From: Mycolicibacterium tusciae
Lineage (GTDB): Bacteria; Actinomycetota; Actinomycetes; Mycobacteriales; Mycobacteriaceae
NCBI RefSeq assembly: GCF_002086795.1
Contig: NZ_MVIM01000009.1
Span: 1 to 64,000, forward strand
Reading direction: 5' to 3'
Length of the DNA stretch: 64,000 bases
Part shown: piece by piece, positions 26,713 to 34,892 of the stretch
How positions within the stretch are numbered: the stretch's first letter is position 1
How the letters are laid out: the number at the start of each line of letters is the position of its first letter
The notes under the pieces: model-generated
What the model was told of the DNA's origin: nothing
Database searches by the model: none
What the model saw: only the letters and a program-made list of their open reading frames with translations
Position numbers and translations under genes: made by a program

Positions 26713-26928
26713 TTAGACCCAACTATTCCACCCCACGCAGATGCAGTGAACGGCCGAATTGAGGCCGGTCATGTGTTGGCACACGTATTTGCCTTCACCG
26801 TAGAGTTGGTGAGCCTCTTCCGGAGCGCCCCGAAAGTCGAGGTTGTGACTCTCTTTCGCGTGGCCACAGGTACGGCAGTATTCCGTCAGTGGTTCAACGA
26901 CGTCTTGCGATTTCATGCTGTCTGTCAT
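26713..26928 (-). CDS. Small Cys/His-rich protein, probable metal binder
   Basis: 71 aa, not recognised. YCRTCGHAKESH near the N terminus and KYVCQH...VHCICVGW near the C terminus give five cysteines and four histidines, suggesting one or two zinc sites. A clear ribosome-binding site (GAGGAG, about 10 nt before ATG 26928) supports it, and a DosR-like palindrome with a correctly spaced -10 lies upstream, so it appears to belong to the hypoxia regulon. Possible roles include a small regulatory zinc-ribbon protein. No family assigned. Confidence 0.68.
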   Translation of the reverse strand: MTDSMKSQDVVEPLTEYCRTCGHAKESHNLDFRGAPEEAHQLYGEGKYVCQHMTGLNSAVHCICVGWNSWV

Positions 26929-26960
26929 GATCGTGCGCTCCTCAACGATTGATTACCGTC

Positions 26961-27003
26961 AGAATGTGCGCCGACAACGCTGTCCTGTAGGGCCGATTGG
27001 CCC
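26961..27003 (-). promoter_or_regulatory. DosR-like promoter for the small Cys/His protein
   Basis: The palindrome GGGCCGATTGGCCC lies at 26990-27003. CATTCT (26961-26966, read on the minus strand) begins 37 nt after its first base, the same spacing as at the other boxes. The start codon follows at 26928. Confidence 0.6.
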
Positions 27004-27056
27004 TCATTGGCAGTGGCATTGTGCTCACGGCCAGCCATCAACAAGTACGTTTCCCG

Positions 27057-27374
27057 CTAGCGGCGTGAGACCGCGAGTGCTCCCGGTCCGATGAACGTCA
27101 GAAGTAGGAAGACGAAGCAGTACAGGACCGCGGTCTCACCGCCGTTGATGATGGGCCAGAAGCTATCTGGGAAGTGCATCCAGAAATAGGCGACCGCCAT
27201 CATGCCAGATCCGACGAAAGCTGCGGCCCGGGTGAAAAGGCCCAGCGCGATGAGTCCTCCGAGCACGACCTCGAGCGCGGCTGCCCACCACATCGGCCAG
27301 GCGCCCAGCGCGGCTGGGGACTTGAAGTGATTTCACCTTGGTATTGCGGGTTGACGTCGAGATCATGACGTCAT
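27057..27374 (-). pseudogene. DoxX-family membrane protein remnant with internal deletion
   Basis: The C-terminal half (27057-27293) reads ALEVVLGGLIALGLFTRAAAFVGSG and NGGETAVLYCFVFLLLTFIGPGAL, clearly DoxX. In another frame just upstream (27299-27361) the N terminus DVNPQYQGEITSSPQPRWAP can be read. The two pieces are joined directly: about 45-50 codons containing the first membrane helix are missing and the frame has shifted. A start ATG at 27374 is also out of frame by one base. The gene is therefore inactive. DoxX proteins are quinone-linked redox membrane proteins. Confidence 0.75.
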
Positions 27375-27512
27375 CGTGCGTGAGGCGCACACCGATGTCA
27401 CTGCACTCATAGACGATTCAAAACTTGTGTGTTCGGTATGAGCATCTGGTGCCGTTCCGTTGCGAACTAACATTGGATGCACAAGCAGAACAACAACTTT
27501 GGAGGTTGTGCC

Positions 27513-27809
27513 ATGAAGCATGTCATCTTGATCGGCATTACAGCTAGTGCTCTAGCGACTTCGGCGCTCGCCGTCGTCGGCGCTGCCTCGGCCGCGCCGA
27601 CAGGTCCGTCCGATGTCGACGAGACCGTACGGTCGCTCGAGGCAAGTGGTTACACGGTGATCATCAATCGGACCGGCGCCGCGCCGCTGTCGGGGTGCTC
27701 TGTCACATCAGTCCGTCCCGGGGTTCTTCACCAGACGACTGACGTCCGAGGCAGCGACATCGAGCCGCTGATCATCTCGGATACGGTCTATGTCGATGTG
27801 ACGTGCTGA
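27513..27809 (+). CDS. Small secreted protein of unknown function
   Basis: 98 aa. A Sec signal peptide (residues 1-28, ending VVGAASAAP) precedes a 70-residue mature domain with two cysteines (LSGC and DVTC) that could form a disulfide. The motif DVDETVRSLEASGYTVIINR occurs in several mycobacterial exported proteins, function unknown. GGAGG lies 7 nt before ATG 27513. Its 3' end overlaps the convergent histidine kinase gene by 22 bp. Confidence 0.8.
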   Translation: MKHVILIGITASALATSALAVVGAASAAPTGPSDVDETVRSLEASGYTVIINRTGAAPLSGCSVTSVRPGVLHQTTDVRGSDIEPLIISDTVYVDVTC

Positions 27810-29299
27810 GCCAACGCCGCGACGGCCGGCATCCGCACGCTGAAAGTGGTTGTTCCTGAATCGGATTGGGCCTGTATCGTCCCGCCATGTGCCTCCACGA
27901 TCGAGGCGGCGATCGACAGGCCCAATCCGAAACTGCCGCCTTCCCAGGATCTCGACTTGTCGGCGCGCACGAACCGCTCGAACAGATGGGGGAGGAGTTC
28001 GGAATCAATCCCCGGCCCGTCGTCTGACACTGCGACTCCGGCGTAGGCCTTGCCGTCATCGGCTCGACCGGTCGCGACGATGGTTATCACCGTCGTTCCT
28101 TCGGGCGTGTGCACCCGCGCGTTGGACAACAGCGCTGCCAGCATCTGATGCAGTCGGGCTCGGTCGCCACGAACCCACACCGCACCGTCGGGGACCTTGA
28201 TCCGCCACTGGTGGGTCGGTGCCGAAACCCTCGCATCGTTGACTGCGTCAGTCACCAACTCGCTGAGATCCACGTCGGCGTTGTCAAGATCGTGGCCCTC
28301 GTCCAGACGTGCCAATAGCAGTAGGTCGGAAACCAAGGAACTCATTCGATTCGCTTCGGCCTCGATTCGTGCCAGCGAATACTCAGTGGTCTCGGGCAAT
28401 ACCGAACTGTCCTGCCGGGTCAACTCGGCATAGCCATGGATCGCAGCTAGCGGCGTGCGCAGTTCGTGACTGGCGTCGGTGATGAACTGACGCATGCGCC
28501 GATCCGACGCGGCGACATCGGCGAGGGCGCGTTCGACATGATCGAGCAGACGGTTGAGCGTGTCGCCGACGAGCCCGACCTCGGTGCGGGGATCCGTGTC
28601 ACGGGTTGGAACGCGCGGTGTGATGGCGTAGTTGTCGCGGTCGAGCGGAAGGGTCGCCACTTCGGCTGCTGTCGACGACACACGCCGCAATGGGCGCAGC
28701 GCGTACCGCACGATGGCCACCGTGCTCAGCGCCGTGACCAGCAACGCGAGTGCGGTCATCGCGGACACGGTCACGGTCTCACGCACCATCGCGTTCCACG
28801 CCGGCGTGCGCGATACTCCGGTCACCAGGATCTCGTCGCCGTCACCGGGGCGGCTGACCATCCGGTACCAACCCAGCCCGGGCAGTTGGACGGTGTGTGG
28901 TCCCAGTCCGGCCGCGGATGTCTCGGCGATCGCCCCGATGGCTATCTCCGGTGCGGGTCGTCCCTCGCCGTCGACGAAGTAAGCCGAATCGACGACCTTG
29001 CCATCCTGAATCAAAGCGACGACATTGCCCTCCGCCTGCCCGATGAGTTGCGTGAGCGGCTTCATCGCCCCTGGCGGTGGAACATCACCTGTTTGCAGCG
29101 GCGTAACGCGGTATTTCGTGACCGATTGGCTGAAACCGTCTGCGGCGCCGGATAGTTGGCTGTCGATGATGCCCAGTACCGAGGATCGCAGCGTCACCAC
29201 CGACATGGTTCCCACGGTCACCAGTACGATCACGACCACCGCGGAAACACCGATGACCAGTTGTCGCAGCAGGCTCCACTGCCGCCACGCTTGCTTCAT
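27788..29299 (-). CDS. Sensor histidine kinase, TrcS-like
   Basis: 503 aa. Two membrane helices (about residues 12-37 and 150-178) flank an extracytoplasmic sensor of some 115 residues; HAMP follows, then HisKA with HELRTPLAAIHGYAELTR (phospho-acceptor His) and an HATPase domain with NARVHTPEG, DDGPGID and GLGLSIAASIVEAHGG. ATG 29299 overlaps the stop of the upstream response regulator (ATGA). Size and order agree with TrcS of M. tuberculosis; the ligand is unknown. Confidence 0.88.
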   Translation of the reverse strand: MKQAWRQWSLLRQLVIGVSAVVVIVLVTVGTMSVVTLRSSVLGIIDSQLSGAADGFSQSVTKYRVTPLQTGDVPPPGAMKPLTQLIGQAEGNVVALIQDGKVVDSAYFVDGEGRPAPEIAIGAIAETSAAGLGPHTVQLPGLGWYRMVSRPGDGDEILVTGVSRTPAWNAMVRETVTVSAMTALALLVTALSTVAIVRYALRPLRRVSSTAAEVATLPLDRDNYAITPRVPTRDTDPRTEVGLVGDTLNRLLDHVERALADVAASDRRMRQFITDASHELRTPLAAIHGYAELTRQDSSVLPETTEYSLARIEAEANRMSSLVSDLLLLARLDEGHDLDNADVDLSELVTDAVNDARVSAPTHQWRIKVPDGAVWVRGDRARLHQMLAALLSNARVHTPEGTTVITIVATGRADDGKAYAGVAVSDDGPGIDSELLPHLFERFVRADKSRSWEGGSFGLGLSIAASIVEAHGGTIQAQSDSGTTTFSVRMPAVAALAQHVTST

Positions 29300-30063
29300 T
29301 CCGGTTGCCGCAGCATGTATCCCACGCCGCGTACGGTGTGCAGCATGGGTTCGTGGGCAGCGTCGATCTTCTTTCTCAGATACGACACGTACAGATCGAC
29401 GATGCTCGATCGCCCGCCGAAGTCGTAGTTCCACACTCGTCGCAGAATCTCTTGACGAGTCACCGCTCGTCGCGGATTTCGCATGAGGAACCGCAACAGC
29501 TCGAACTCGGTCGAGGTCAGGGAGATCGGCCGTCCGCCGCGGGTCACGTCGCGGCTGGCTACGTCGAGTTTGAGGTCGCCCACCGTCAGCGTCTCGTCAT
29601 CGGTGGGGGTGAGATAGGCAGATCGGCGCACTAGTCCGCGCAGCCGCGCGACGAGTTCCTCGAGTGAGAACGGCTTGGTCATGTAGTCGTCGCCGCCGGC
29701 GGTCAAACCGCTGACGCGGTCGGCGACCGAATCGCGTGCGGTCAGGAACAGGATGGGTGTGTAGGTGTCGGAGTCACGTATCTGCGCCAGCACACCTAGG
29801 CCGTCCATGTCCGGCAACATGATGTCGAGGACGATCACGTCTGGCGTGTTGGTGTGATACTTGTCGACCGCTTCGGCGGCATTGTGTGCGACGTCGATCG
29901 CCCAGCCCTCGTATTGCAGGGCCATCCGCACAAGGTTGGTCAGCGCACATTCATCGTCGACCAGGAGCACACGAATAGCTGACCCGTCGGCGCGGTACAT
30001 CCGGGGCAGTTGGCCGAGGACAGCGCGACGAGGCTCCCGCTTTCCGACTGGCGCAGACGTCAC
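29296..30063 (-). CDS. OmpR-family response regulator, TrcR-like
   Basis: 255 aa. The receiver domain has VDDE acidic pocket, phospho-acceptor Asp in VIVLDIMLPD, Thr in LTAR and Lys in TKPF. The C-terminal winged helix has LTSTEFELLRFLMRNPRR and GGRSSIVDLYVSYLRKKID. It probably controls its own operon as TrcR does. GTG at 30063 lies 7 nt after GAGAAT (30070-30075), which supports this start although a methionine at 30000 would also leave a complete receiver. Confidence 0.88.
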   Translation of the reverse strand: MTSAPVGKREPRRAVLGQLPRMYRADGSAIRVLLVDDECALTNLVRMALQYEGWAIDVAHNAAEAVDKYHTNTPDVIVLDIMLPDMDGLGVLAQIRDSDTYTPILFLTARDSVADRVSGLTAGGDDYMTKPFSLEELVARLRGLVRRSAYLTPTDDETLTVGDLKLDVASRDVTRGGRPISLTSTEFELLRFLMRNPRRAVTRQEILRRVWNYDFGGRSSIVDLYVSYLRKKIDAAHEPMLHTVRGVGYMLRQPE

Positions 30064-30241
30064 CCGACCATTCTCGCGGTCTCACAGCCGGCCGTCACCG
30101 TCCTCATAGGAATTTCACATGTGCGGTCGCACGGGCCATGGCCGATGGGAGGTGAATCGATCGAGAGTGACGCCATGACCTGCAGTGACGCCGGCGTCGA
30201 CGGTCCGCGGTGAGAGTCAGTGACATAAACCGCCTCCAAAT

Positions 30242-30284
30242 GGGACCTTCGGCCCTGGGAGGTGGATTACGTGAGGGGTGGGAT
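30242..30284 (+). promoter_or_regulatory. DosR-like promoter for the 153-aa membrane protein
   Basis: GGGACCTTCGGCCC at 30242-30255 matches the DosR box; TGGGAT at 30279-30284 begins 37 nt after its first base. The gene starts at 30335 with a good ribosome-binding site. Confidence 0.6.
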
Positions 30285-30334
30285 TGGCTTCGAGATCGAC
30301 AGATCTGGTGAATCATCGTCGAATCGAGGAGATC

Positions 30335-30796
30335 ATGAGTGTGCAAGTGCAACACCGCACCCGGATGTTCGCCCGCGTGCTGGGTCCATTCTTTACGATC
30401 ATTGTCATCATCGTCGCGGTGCGCGCCCCGGACATGCGGCAGCTACTGTCCGAGTTCACCGCGAGTGATGTGTGGCCCTGGGTGACAGGGGCCTTCATCC
30501 TCATGGGTGGCGTCGCGATCGTTGCGTTTCATCAACTCTGGCGCGGCCCGGCCGCGATCATCGTGTCCGTCCTCGGATGGCTGCTCGTGGCGCGCGGAGT
30601 TTTTCTTCTCGCCTTCCCCGACACTTTCGCCTGGGTGGCCAATCGTGTCATCGGGGCGGCCGTCGTGTGGCAGGTGGCATACCTTGGGTTTGCGGCGATC
30701 GGTCTGTATCTGACGTATGTGGGGTGGAAACCAGTCCGAAGAGATCAGCAGGATTCGAATCTCCACATCAGTATCGATTCTCCCAGCGCTGCCTGA
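30335..30796 (+). CDS. Four-helix integral membrane protein, DosR-regulon-like
   Basis: 153 aa with four predicted membrane segments (about residues 14-32, 46-65, 70-90 and 100-122), no enzymatic motif. The cytosolic tail is short and charged. Function unknown. A DosR-like box and -10 lie upstream, and CGAGGAG precedes ATG 30335. The next DosR-type unit follows on the same strand. Confidence 0.78.
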   Translation: MSVQVQHRTRMFARVLGPFFTIIVIIVAVRAPDMRQLLSEFTASDVWPWVTGAFILMGGVAIVAFHQLWRGPAAIIVSVLGWLLVARGVFLLAFPDTFAWVANRVIGAAVVWQVAYLGFAAIGLYLTYVGWKPVRRDQQDSNLHISIDSPSAA

Positions 30797-30882
30797 GGCG
30801 CTGACCGGTGGTGCACAGCATTGCGCAACCTCGTCGTGCATTCGTTCGGGCAAGCATCGAAGTGACCCTAGCCGCCGGTTTC

Positions 30883-30926
30883 GGGACTTTGGTCCGTAGA
30901 TGCTTGGCCCTCCGTCGACGCAGACT
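30883..30926 (+). promoter_or_regulatory. DosR-like promoter, leaderless
   Basis: GGGACTTTGGTCCG at 30883-30896, embedded in TTC...TAG, is close to the published consensus. CAGACT (30921-30926) begins 38 nt after its first base, and the ATG of the next gene lies 7 nt further on (30933), so the transcript is predicted to begin at the start codon. Confidence 0.7.
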
Positions 30927-30932
30927 CTGGCA

Positions 30933-31232
30933 ATGACCACTTTCGCGGCACCGTTGGTGCGCGACGAACTTGACAGCGTCGTGTCGACACTGTGCACTCG
31001 ACTCCCCGGCCGTACGCGAAGCGAAGTCGAGGCGGTGGTGGCAGCGGTGTACGCCGAGTTGGCCGCCGGAGCGACTGTCACCGCCCATTTGATCCCGTTG
31101 ACACTCAATCGAAGTCGACGCCTCTTGAGCTCCGGGCCAAGAGAGACTTCGGATCTGGATTCGTCTGAACCGATGTTGATCGAGGCGAACACCGGAAGAA
31201 CCCTTCCGGCAAATGAAAGGAACGCGAAATGA
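30933..31232 (+). CDS. Small three-helix-bundle (DUF3562-like) protein
   Basis: 99 aa. Residues 5-65 (VRDELDSVVSTLCTRLPGRTRSEVEAVVAAVYAELA, then VTAHLIPLTLNRSRRLL) resemble the three-helix-bundle dimerisation domain often found beside mycobacterial stress proteins. The ATG at 30933 is probably the first base region of the mRNA. Its stop overlaps the start of the universal stress protein gene (ATGA), so the two are translationally coupled. It may be an accessory or dimerisation partner. Confidence 0.72.
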   Translation: MTTFAAPLVRDELDSVVSTLCTRLPGRTRSEVEAVVAAVYAELAAGATVTAHLIPLTLNRSRRLLSSGPRETSDLDSSEPMLIEANTGRTLPANERNAK

Positions 31233-32131
31233 ACTCTGCCGCAGGTTCTTCAGAGGCGAAATATCACGGCATCATCGTCGGTGTTGACGGCTCGCCTGCC
31301 TCAGACGTGGCGACGGAGTGGGCCGCTCGGGACGCGGCACTTCGCAACGTGCCGTTGACGATCGTTCACATCCTTCCGGCGACGTCTGTCGGGCCGTGGG
31401 TGGACATGCCCATATCGGCGGACTATTGGTCCCAGTGCGACCGACGTGCCGACCAGATAATTGATGACGCGATGCAGGTGGTCGCCGAGGCCACCTCCGG
31501 CGCACCGGACCTCGCCACGGCGCGTCGCGTGGTTTCCGGATCTGCGGTGCCGACTCTCGTGGACATGTCGAAAGACGCGGAGATGGTAGTGGTCGGGCGC
31601 CGCGGTCTCGGCGGCGTGGAGAGGCTTCTGCTGGGCTCGGTCAGCTCGGGTCTGCTGCACCATGCGCACTGTCCGGTAGCGGTGATCCACGACGAGGAGC
31701 CGGTCACTGACTACTCCGTCGCGGCGCCTGTGCTCGTCGGTATCGACGGGTCGCCGGCCTCCGAGGAGGCGACGGGCATCGCCTTCGACGAGGCGTCGCG
31801 GCGTGGCGTAGGACTGGTGGCGGTCCACACTTGGATGAACAACGCGGATTTCCCCCTCGATGTGCCCCCCGAAGGTGTGGCCGAGCAAGCCGATGAGGAA
31901 CTCGCGCAACGGCTTGCAGGCTGGGGCGAGCGTTATCCGGATGTCGCCGTCCGGCGCGTCATCGGTCAGGACAACCCGGTCCACCGTCTGCTCAAGGAGT
32001 CCGAACGTGCACAACTACTGGTGGTAGGCAGCCATGGACACGGAGGATTCGCGGGTCTTCTCCTGGGTTCGGTGAGTTCGGCTGTCGCGCAGGCCGCACG
32101 CATCCCGGTCATCGTGGCACGCCGGTCCTAA
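31229..32131 (+). CDS. Universal stress protein, two domains, both ATP sites intact
   Basis: 300 aa, Rv2623/Rv2005c type. Each half is a UspA domain. The ATP-binding signature G-x2-G-x9-G-S is complete in both: GRRGLGGVERLLLGS in the first and GSHGHGGFAGLLLGS in the second. The N-terminal VDGS and IDGS loops are also conserved. Such proteins bind ATP and in M. tuberculosis slow growth in the dormant state. Expressed with the DUF3562-like gene from a DosR-like promoter. Confidence 0.92.
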   Translation: MNSAAGSSEAKYHGIIVGVDGSPASDVATEWAARDAALRNVPLTIVHILPATSVGPWVDMPISADYWSQCDRRADQIIDDAMQVVAEATSGAPDLATARRVVSGSAVPTLVDMSKDAEMVVVGRRGLGGVERLLLGSVSSGLLHHAHCPVAVIHDEEPVTDYSVAAPVLVGIDGSPASEEATGIAFDEASRRGVGLVAVHTWMNNADFPLDVPPEGVAEQADEELAQRLAGWGERYPDVAVRRVIGQDNPVHRLLKESERAQLLVVGSHGHGGFAGLLLGSVSSAVAQAARIPVIVARRS

Positions 32132-32166
32132 GACTAGGATTTCGACTCCGCAAGTCATATGTGTCC

Positions 32167-32210
32167 GGGTCTTTAGACCCTCTCGATTTTGACCCAGACA
32201 GCGGCACTCT
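32167..32210 (+). promoter_or_regulatory. DosR-like promoter for the first Acg nitroreductase
   Basis: GGGTCTTTAGACCC at 32167-32180 is a perfect inverted repeat of DosR type. CACTCT (32205-32210) begins 38 nt after its first base. The start codon lies at 32252 after a G-rich ribosome-binding site. Confidence 0.65.
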
Positions 32211-32251
32211 GGAAAGAAGACAAGAACTTCTCCTATCGAGATGGGGACGAG

Positions 32252-33244
32252 ATGAGCGCGCATTTTCCAGATGCCGAGACCATCAGGTCGGCGTTGCTGC
32301 TGGCTCTTCGGGCGCCGTCAGTGCACAATTCGCAGCCGTGGCGTTGGGCGATCGGCGATCGAAGTCTGCATCTCTACGCGGACCGCGGTCGGCAACTGCC
32401 CAACACCGACCCCGACGGCCGGGACCTGTTGCTGAGTTGTGGTGCCGCGCTTAATCACTGCGCGACAGCCTTTGCTGCACTAGGGTGGGCGGCCAGGATC
32501 CACCGGTTCCCCGACCCCGCCGATGCTGACCACCTGGCTTCGATTGAGCTTCGCCGGCAGACGCCGGCCGATCTTGACATCGCCCTGGCGGCGGCGATTC
32601 CACGCCGACGCACCGACCGCCGAAATTACAGTCACTGGCCGGTCGCGAAAGGCGATCTTGCTTTGGTGGGCGCTCGTGCTGCACGCGCGGGCGTGACCAT
32701 GCGCCGAATCGACGACCTCTCACAGCTGAAGCTGATCGTGGCCGAGGCTGTTTCGCGCCATTCGACCGACTTCGCATATACGACGGAATTGGCAGCGTGG
32801 AGCGGCAGGTACGCGGCGGAGGCCGGAGTTCCTGCTCGGAGCACGCCGGTGCCGGATTCGGCGGCGATGATTCCTGCGCGGTGGTTCGCTGGTCCAGCGC
32901 TCGCTCAACCACCCGACCTGGATGCAGCCGAGGACAACGCCACGGTCGTCGCCCTAGGCACGTCGAGTGACGACGACCTGTCGAGGTTGCGCGCCGGTGA
33001 AGCGACGAGCGTGGTACTCCTCACGGCGACTGCGCTGGGCCTCGCCACTTGCCCGATCACCGAGCCGCTCGAGATCCCCGAGACCCGGGAAGCGGTCAGG
33101 GCGGACGTGTTCGGCGAGGAGGGCTATCCGCAGATGCTGTTGCGCGTCGGCTGGGCTCCGGTCAACAGTGATCCGTTGCCCGCCACACCGCGCCGCGAAC
33201 TGGCAGAAGTGGTTGCCAGGTTGCACAATTCACGACCCGACTGA
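32252..33244 (+). CDS. Acg-family nitroreductase-like protein
   Basis: 330 aa, similar to Acg (Rv2032) and related DosR-regulon proteins. It opens with LALRAPSVHNSQPWRW, the FMN-binding start of the fold, and contains RRTDRRNY and TATALGLATCPITEPLE. Acg proteins are a divergent double-domain nitroreductase group with FMN that may sequester flavin rather than reduce nitro compounds. ATG at 32252 is chosen because the fold starts there and the upstream frame overlaps the DosR-like promoter. Confidence 0.88.
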   Translation: MSAHFPDAETIRSALLLALRAPSVHNSQPWRWAIGDRSLHLYADRGRQLPNTDPDGRDLLLSCGAALNHCATAFAALGWAARIHRFPDPADADHLASIELRRQTPADLDIALAAAIPRRRTDRRNYSHWPVAKGDLALVGARAARAGVTMRRIDDLSQLKLIVAEAVSRHSTDFAYTTELAAWSGRYAAEAGVPARSTPVPDSAAMIPARWFAGPALAQPPDLDAAEDNATVVALGTSSDDDLSRLRAGEATSVVLLTATALGLATCPITEPLEIPETREAVRADVFGEEGYPQMLLRVGWAPVNSDPLPATPRRELAEVVARLHNSRPD

Positions 33245-33276
33245 GCAGTGTGCCGTGAGCCTGAAGGAGATACGTC

Positions 33277-33858
33277 ATGCAACAGTTCACGATCACGTGG
33301 GGTAGGTACTGGTTCAGCAGGATCGCGGGGCGCAATCCACTGGTCCGGGGCGACGACCGAATTCAAGCTTGGCTTATCCTTCTCGCTGCCCTCGTCACAG
33401 TTCTGGTATTGCCTGTCGCTGCTGCCATCGGGACGGCCGTATACGACGCCCGTAGCCGGTCGTATGCGGAAGAGGCCAAGCACCGACCCGCGGTGACCGC
33501 CACTGCGCTCGAGAACAGCACCGTCGAGGTGGGACCAGGCCCCGCAGATGTCTCCTTCTTTGTCCGGGCCTCCTGGACTGCTGCGGGTGGCGATCACATC
33601 GACGTCGTCAAGTGGGCTGACGAGGCGACGGTCGGAGATCAAGCCGAAATCTGGGTTGACGACTTCACCGGCGAACCCGTCGACGCGCCTGCAAAGCCGA
33701 GTCGTGCAGTCGGCGATGCCGTGGGCGTTGCGTTGTCCGTTTGGTTCGCCGTGATGGCAATCGCCGCCAGTACGGCTTATCTGACCCGGCTGCGAATAAT
33801 TCACCGCCGAGGCATCCAGTGGGATCGCGAGCTGGAGGCGCTCAAGTACCAATCCTGA
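33277..33858 (+). CDS. Rv1733c-like membrane protein
   Basis: 193 aa. Two membrane helices (about residues 30-52 and 153-172) enclose a roughly 95-residue loop expected outside the membrane, with the SRSYAEEAKHRP and DEATVGDQAEIWVDDFTGEPV segments. The plan and NPLVRGDDRIQAW start match Rv1733c, a DosR-regulon membrane protein and T-cell antigen of unknown function. GAAGGAG precedes ATG 33277. It is 32 bp after the nitroreductase and most likely co-transcribed. Confidence 0.85.
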   Translation: MQQFTITWGRYWFSRIAGRNPLVRGDDRIQAWLILLAALVTVLVLPVAAAIGTAVYDARSRSYAEEAKHRPAVTATALENSTVEVGPGPADVSFFVRASWTAAGGDHIDVVKWADEATVGDQAEIWVDDFTGEPVDAPAKPSRAVGDAVGVALSVWFAVMAIAASTAYLTRLRIIHRRGIQWDRELEALKYQS

Positions 33859-33866
33859 TTGAACAG

Positions 33867-33932
33867 AGGACCTTTGACCTACCAAGTTGGTGACCGTTGC
33901 CCCCCGACTGGACCCATCGATGAACGTAGCGT
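33867..33932 (+). promoter_or_regulatory. Tandem DosR-like promoter
   Basis: AGGACCTTTGACCT (33867-33880) and GTGACCGTTGCCCC (33890-33903) start 23 bp apart. TAGCGT (33927-33932) begins 37 nt after the first base of the proximal box. The universal stress protein gene starts at 33984 after AAGGAG. Confidence 0.6.
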
Positions 33933-33983
33933 CGCACATATCGTGGCCGACGACGTCAGGCCGTGGATAGAAGGAGTCTGCAA

Positions 33984-34874
33984 ATGTCAACCTCCCCAAC
34001 ACATCACGGCATCCTGGTCGGCGTTGACGGTTCGCCCCCGTCGAAGGTGGCCGTTGACTGGGCAGCGCGGGAAGCCGCGATGCGCGGGGTGCCGCTGTCG
34101 ATCATCCACGTCATTCAGTCACCCGCTGTCCGAATGTGGCCCGAGGTCCCCATGCCCCGCGATGTCCTCGCGCGCATGGAGAGAGACAGCGAAGAGATAC
34201 TCAGTGACGCAAGCAGAATCGCCAAAGAGGCGACCGCGGAAACGCGTCAGATCCATATCGAGACGGAAACCATCGCGGGCGGTGTCCTGCCCACACTGAT
34301 CGATCTGTCCAAGGATGCGGAAATGATCGTCGCGGGTTGCCGCGGTACCGGGCCGATCAACCGGCGACTGCTCGGGTCGGTCAGCAGAGGTCTCATTCAG
34401 CACGCTCATGCCCCAGTCGCGGTCATTCATGATGAGGACCCGTTGATGGCGTCCCCCGCCAAGGCGCCTGTCCTTGTCGGCATCGACGGTTCGCCGGTAT
34501 CCGAGGCGGCTACCGCGGTCGCACTCGAAGAAGCCTCTCGCCGTGGCGTCGACCTCATTGCCTTGCACGTTTGGAGCGACTTCGCGCTGTACGACGTGCC
34601 CGAAACCGAGTTGCCGGCTCTGCAGCGGCGCGCGGAGGAGACACTCTCTGAGCGCCTGGCCGGCTGGCGGGAGCGTTATCCCGACGTGCACGTGCGGCCC
34701 GTCGTCGCCCTCAACCGTCCCGTGCACCAGTTGCTCGAGAGGTCCGAGGCAGCGCAGCTGACCGTCGTCGGCAGCCACGGCCGAGGTGGGTTCGCAGGCA
34801 TGCTGCTGGGTTCTGTCAGTCTGGCCGTTGCGGAGTCGGCGCGTATGCCGGTTCTGGTGGTACGCCCGACCTGA
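33984..34874 (+). CDS. Universal stress protein, two domains, both ATP sites intact
   Basis: 296 aa. GCRGTGPINRRLLGS and GSHGRGGFAGMLLGS give intact G-x2-G-x9-G-S motifs in both halves; LVGVDGSPPSK and LVGIDGSPVSE open the domains. The double-ATP class is the Rv2623-like one. AAGGAG lies 7 nt before ATG 33984. It converges on dosR with an 18-bp gap. Confidence 0.91.
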   Translation: MSTSPTHHGILVGVDGSPPSKVAVDWAAREAAMRGVPLSIIHVIQSPAVRMWPEVPMPRDVLARMERDSEEILSDASRIAKEATAETRQIHIETETIAGGVLPTLIDLSKDAEMIVAGCRGTGPINRRLLGSVSRGLIQHAHAPVAVIHDEDPLMASPAKAPVLVGIDGSPVSEAATAVALEEASRRGVDLIALHVWSDFALYDVPETELPALQRRAEETLSERLAGWRERYPDVHVRPVVALNRPVHQLLERSEAAQLTVVGSHGRGGFAGMLLGSVSLAVAESARMPVLVVRPT

Positions 34875-34892
34875 GATCGTTGAGGCGGTGGC

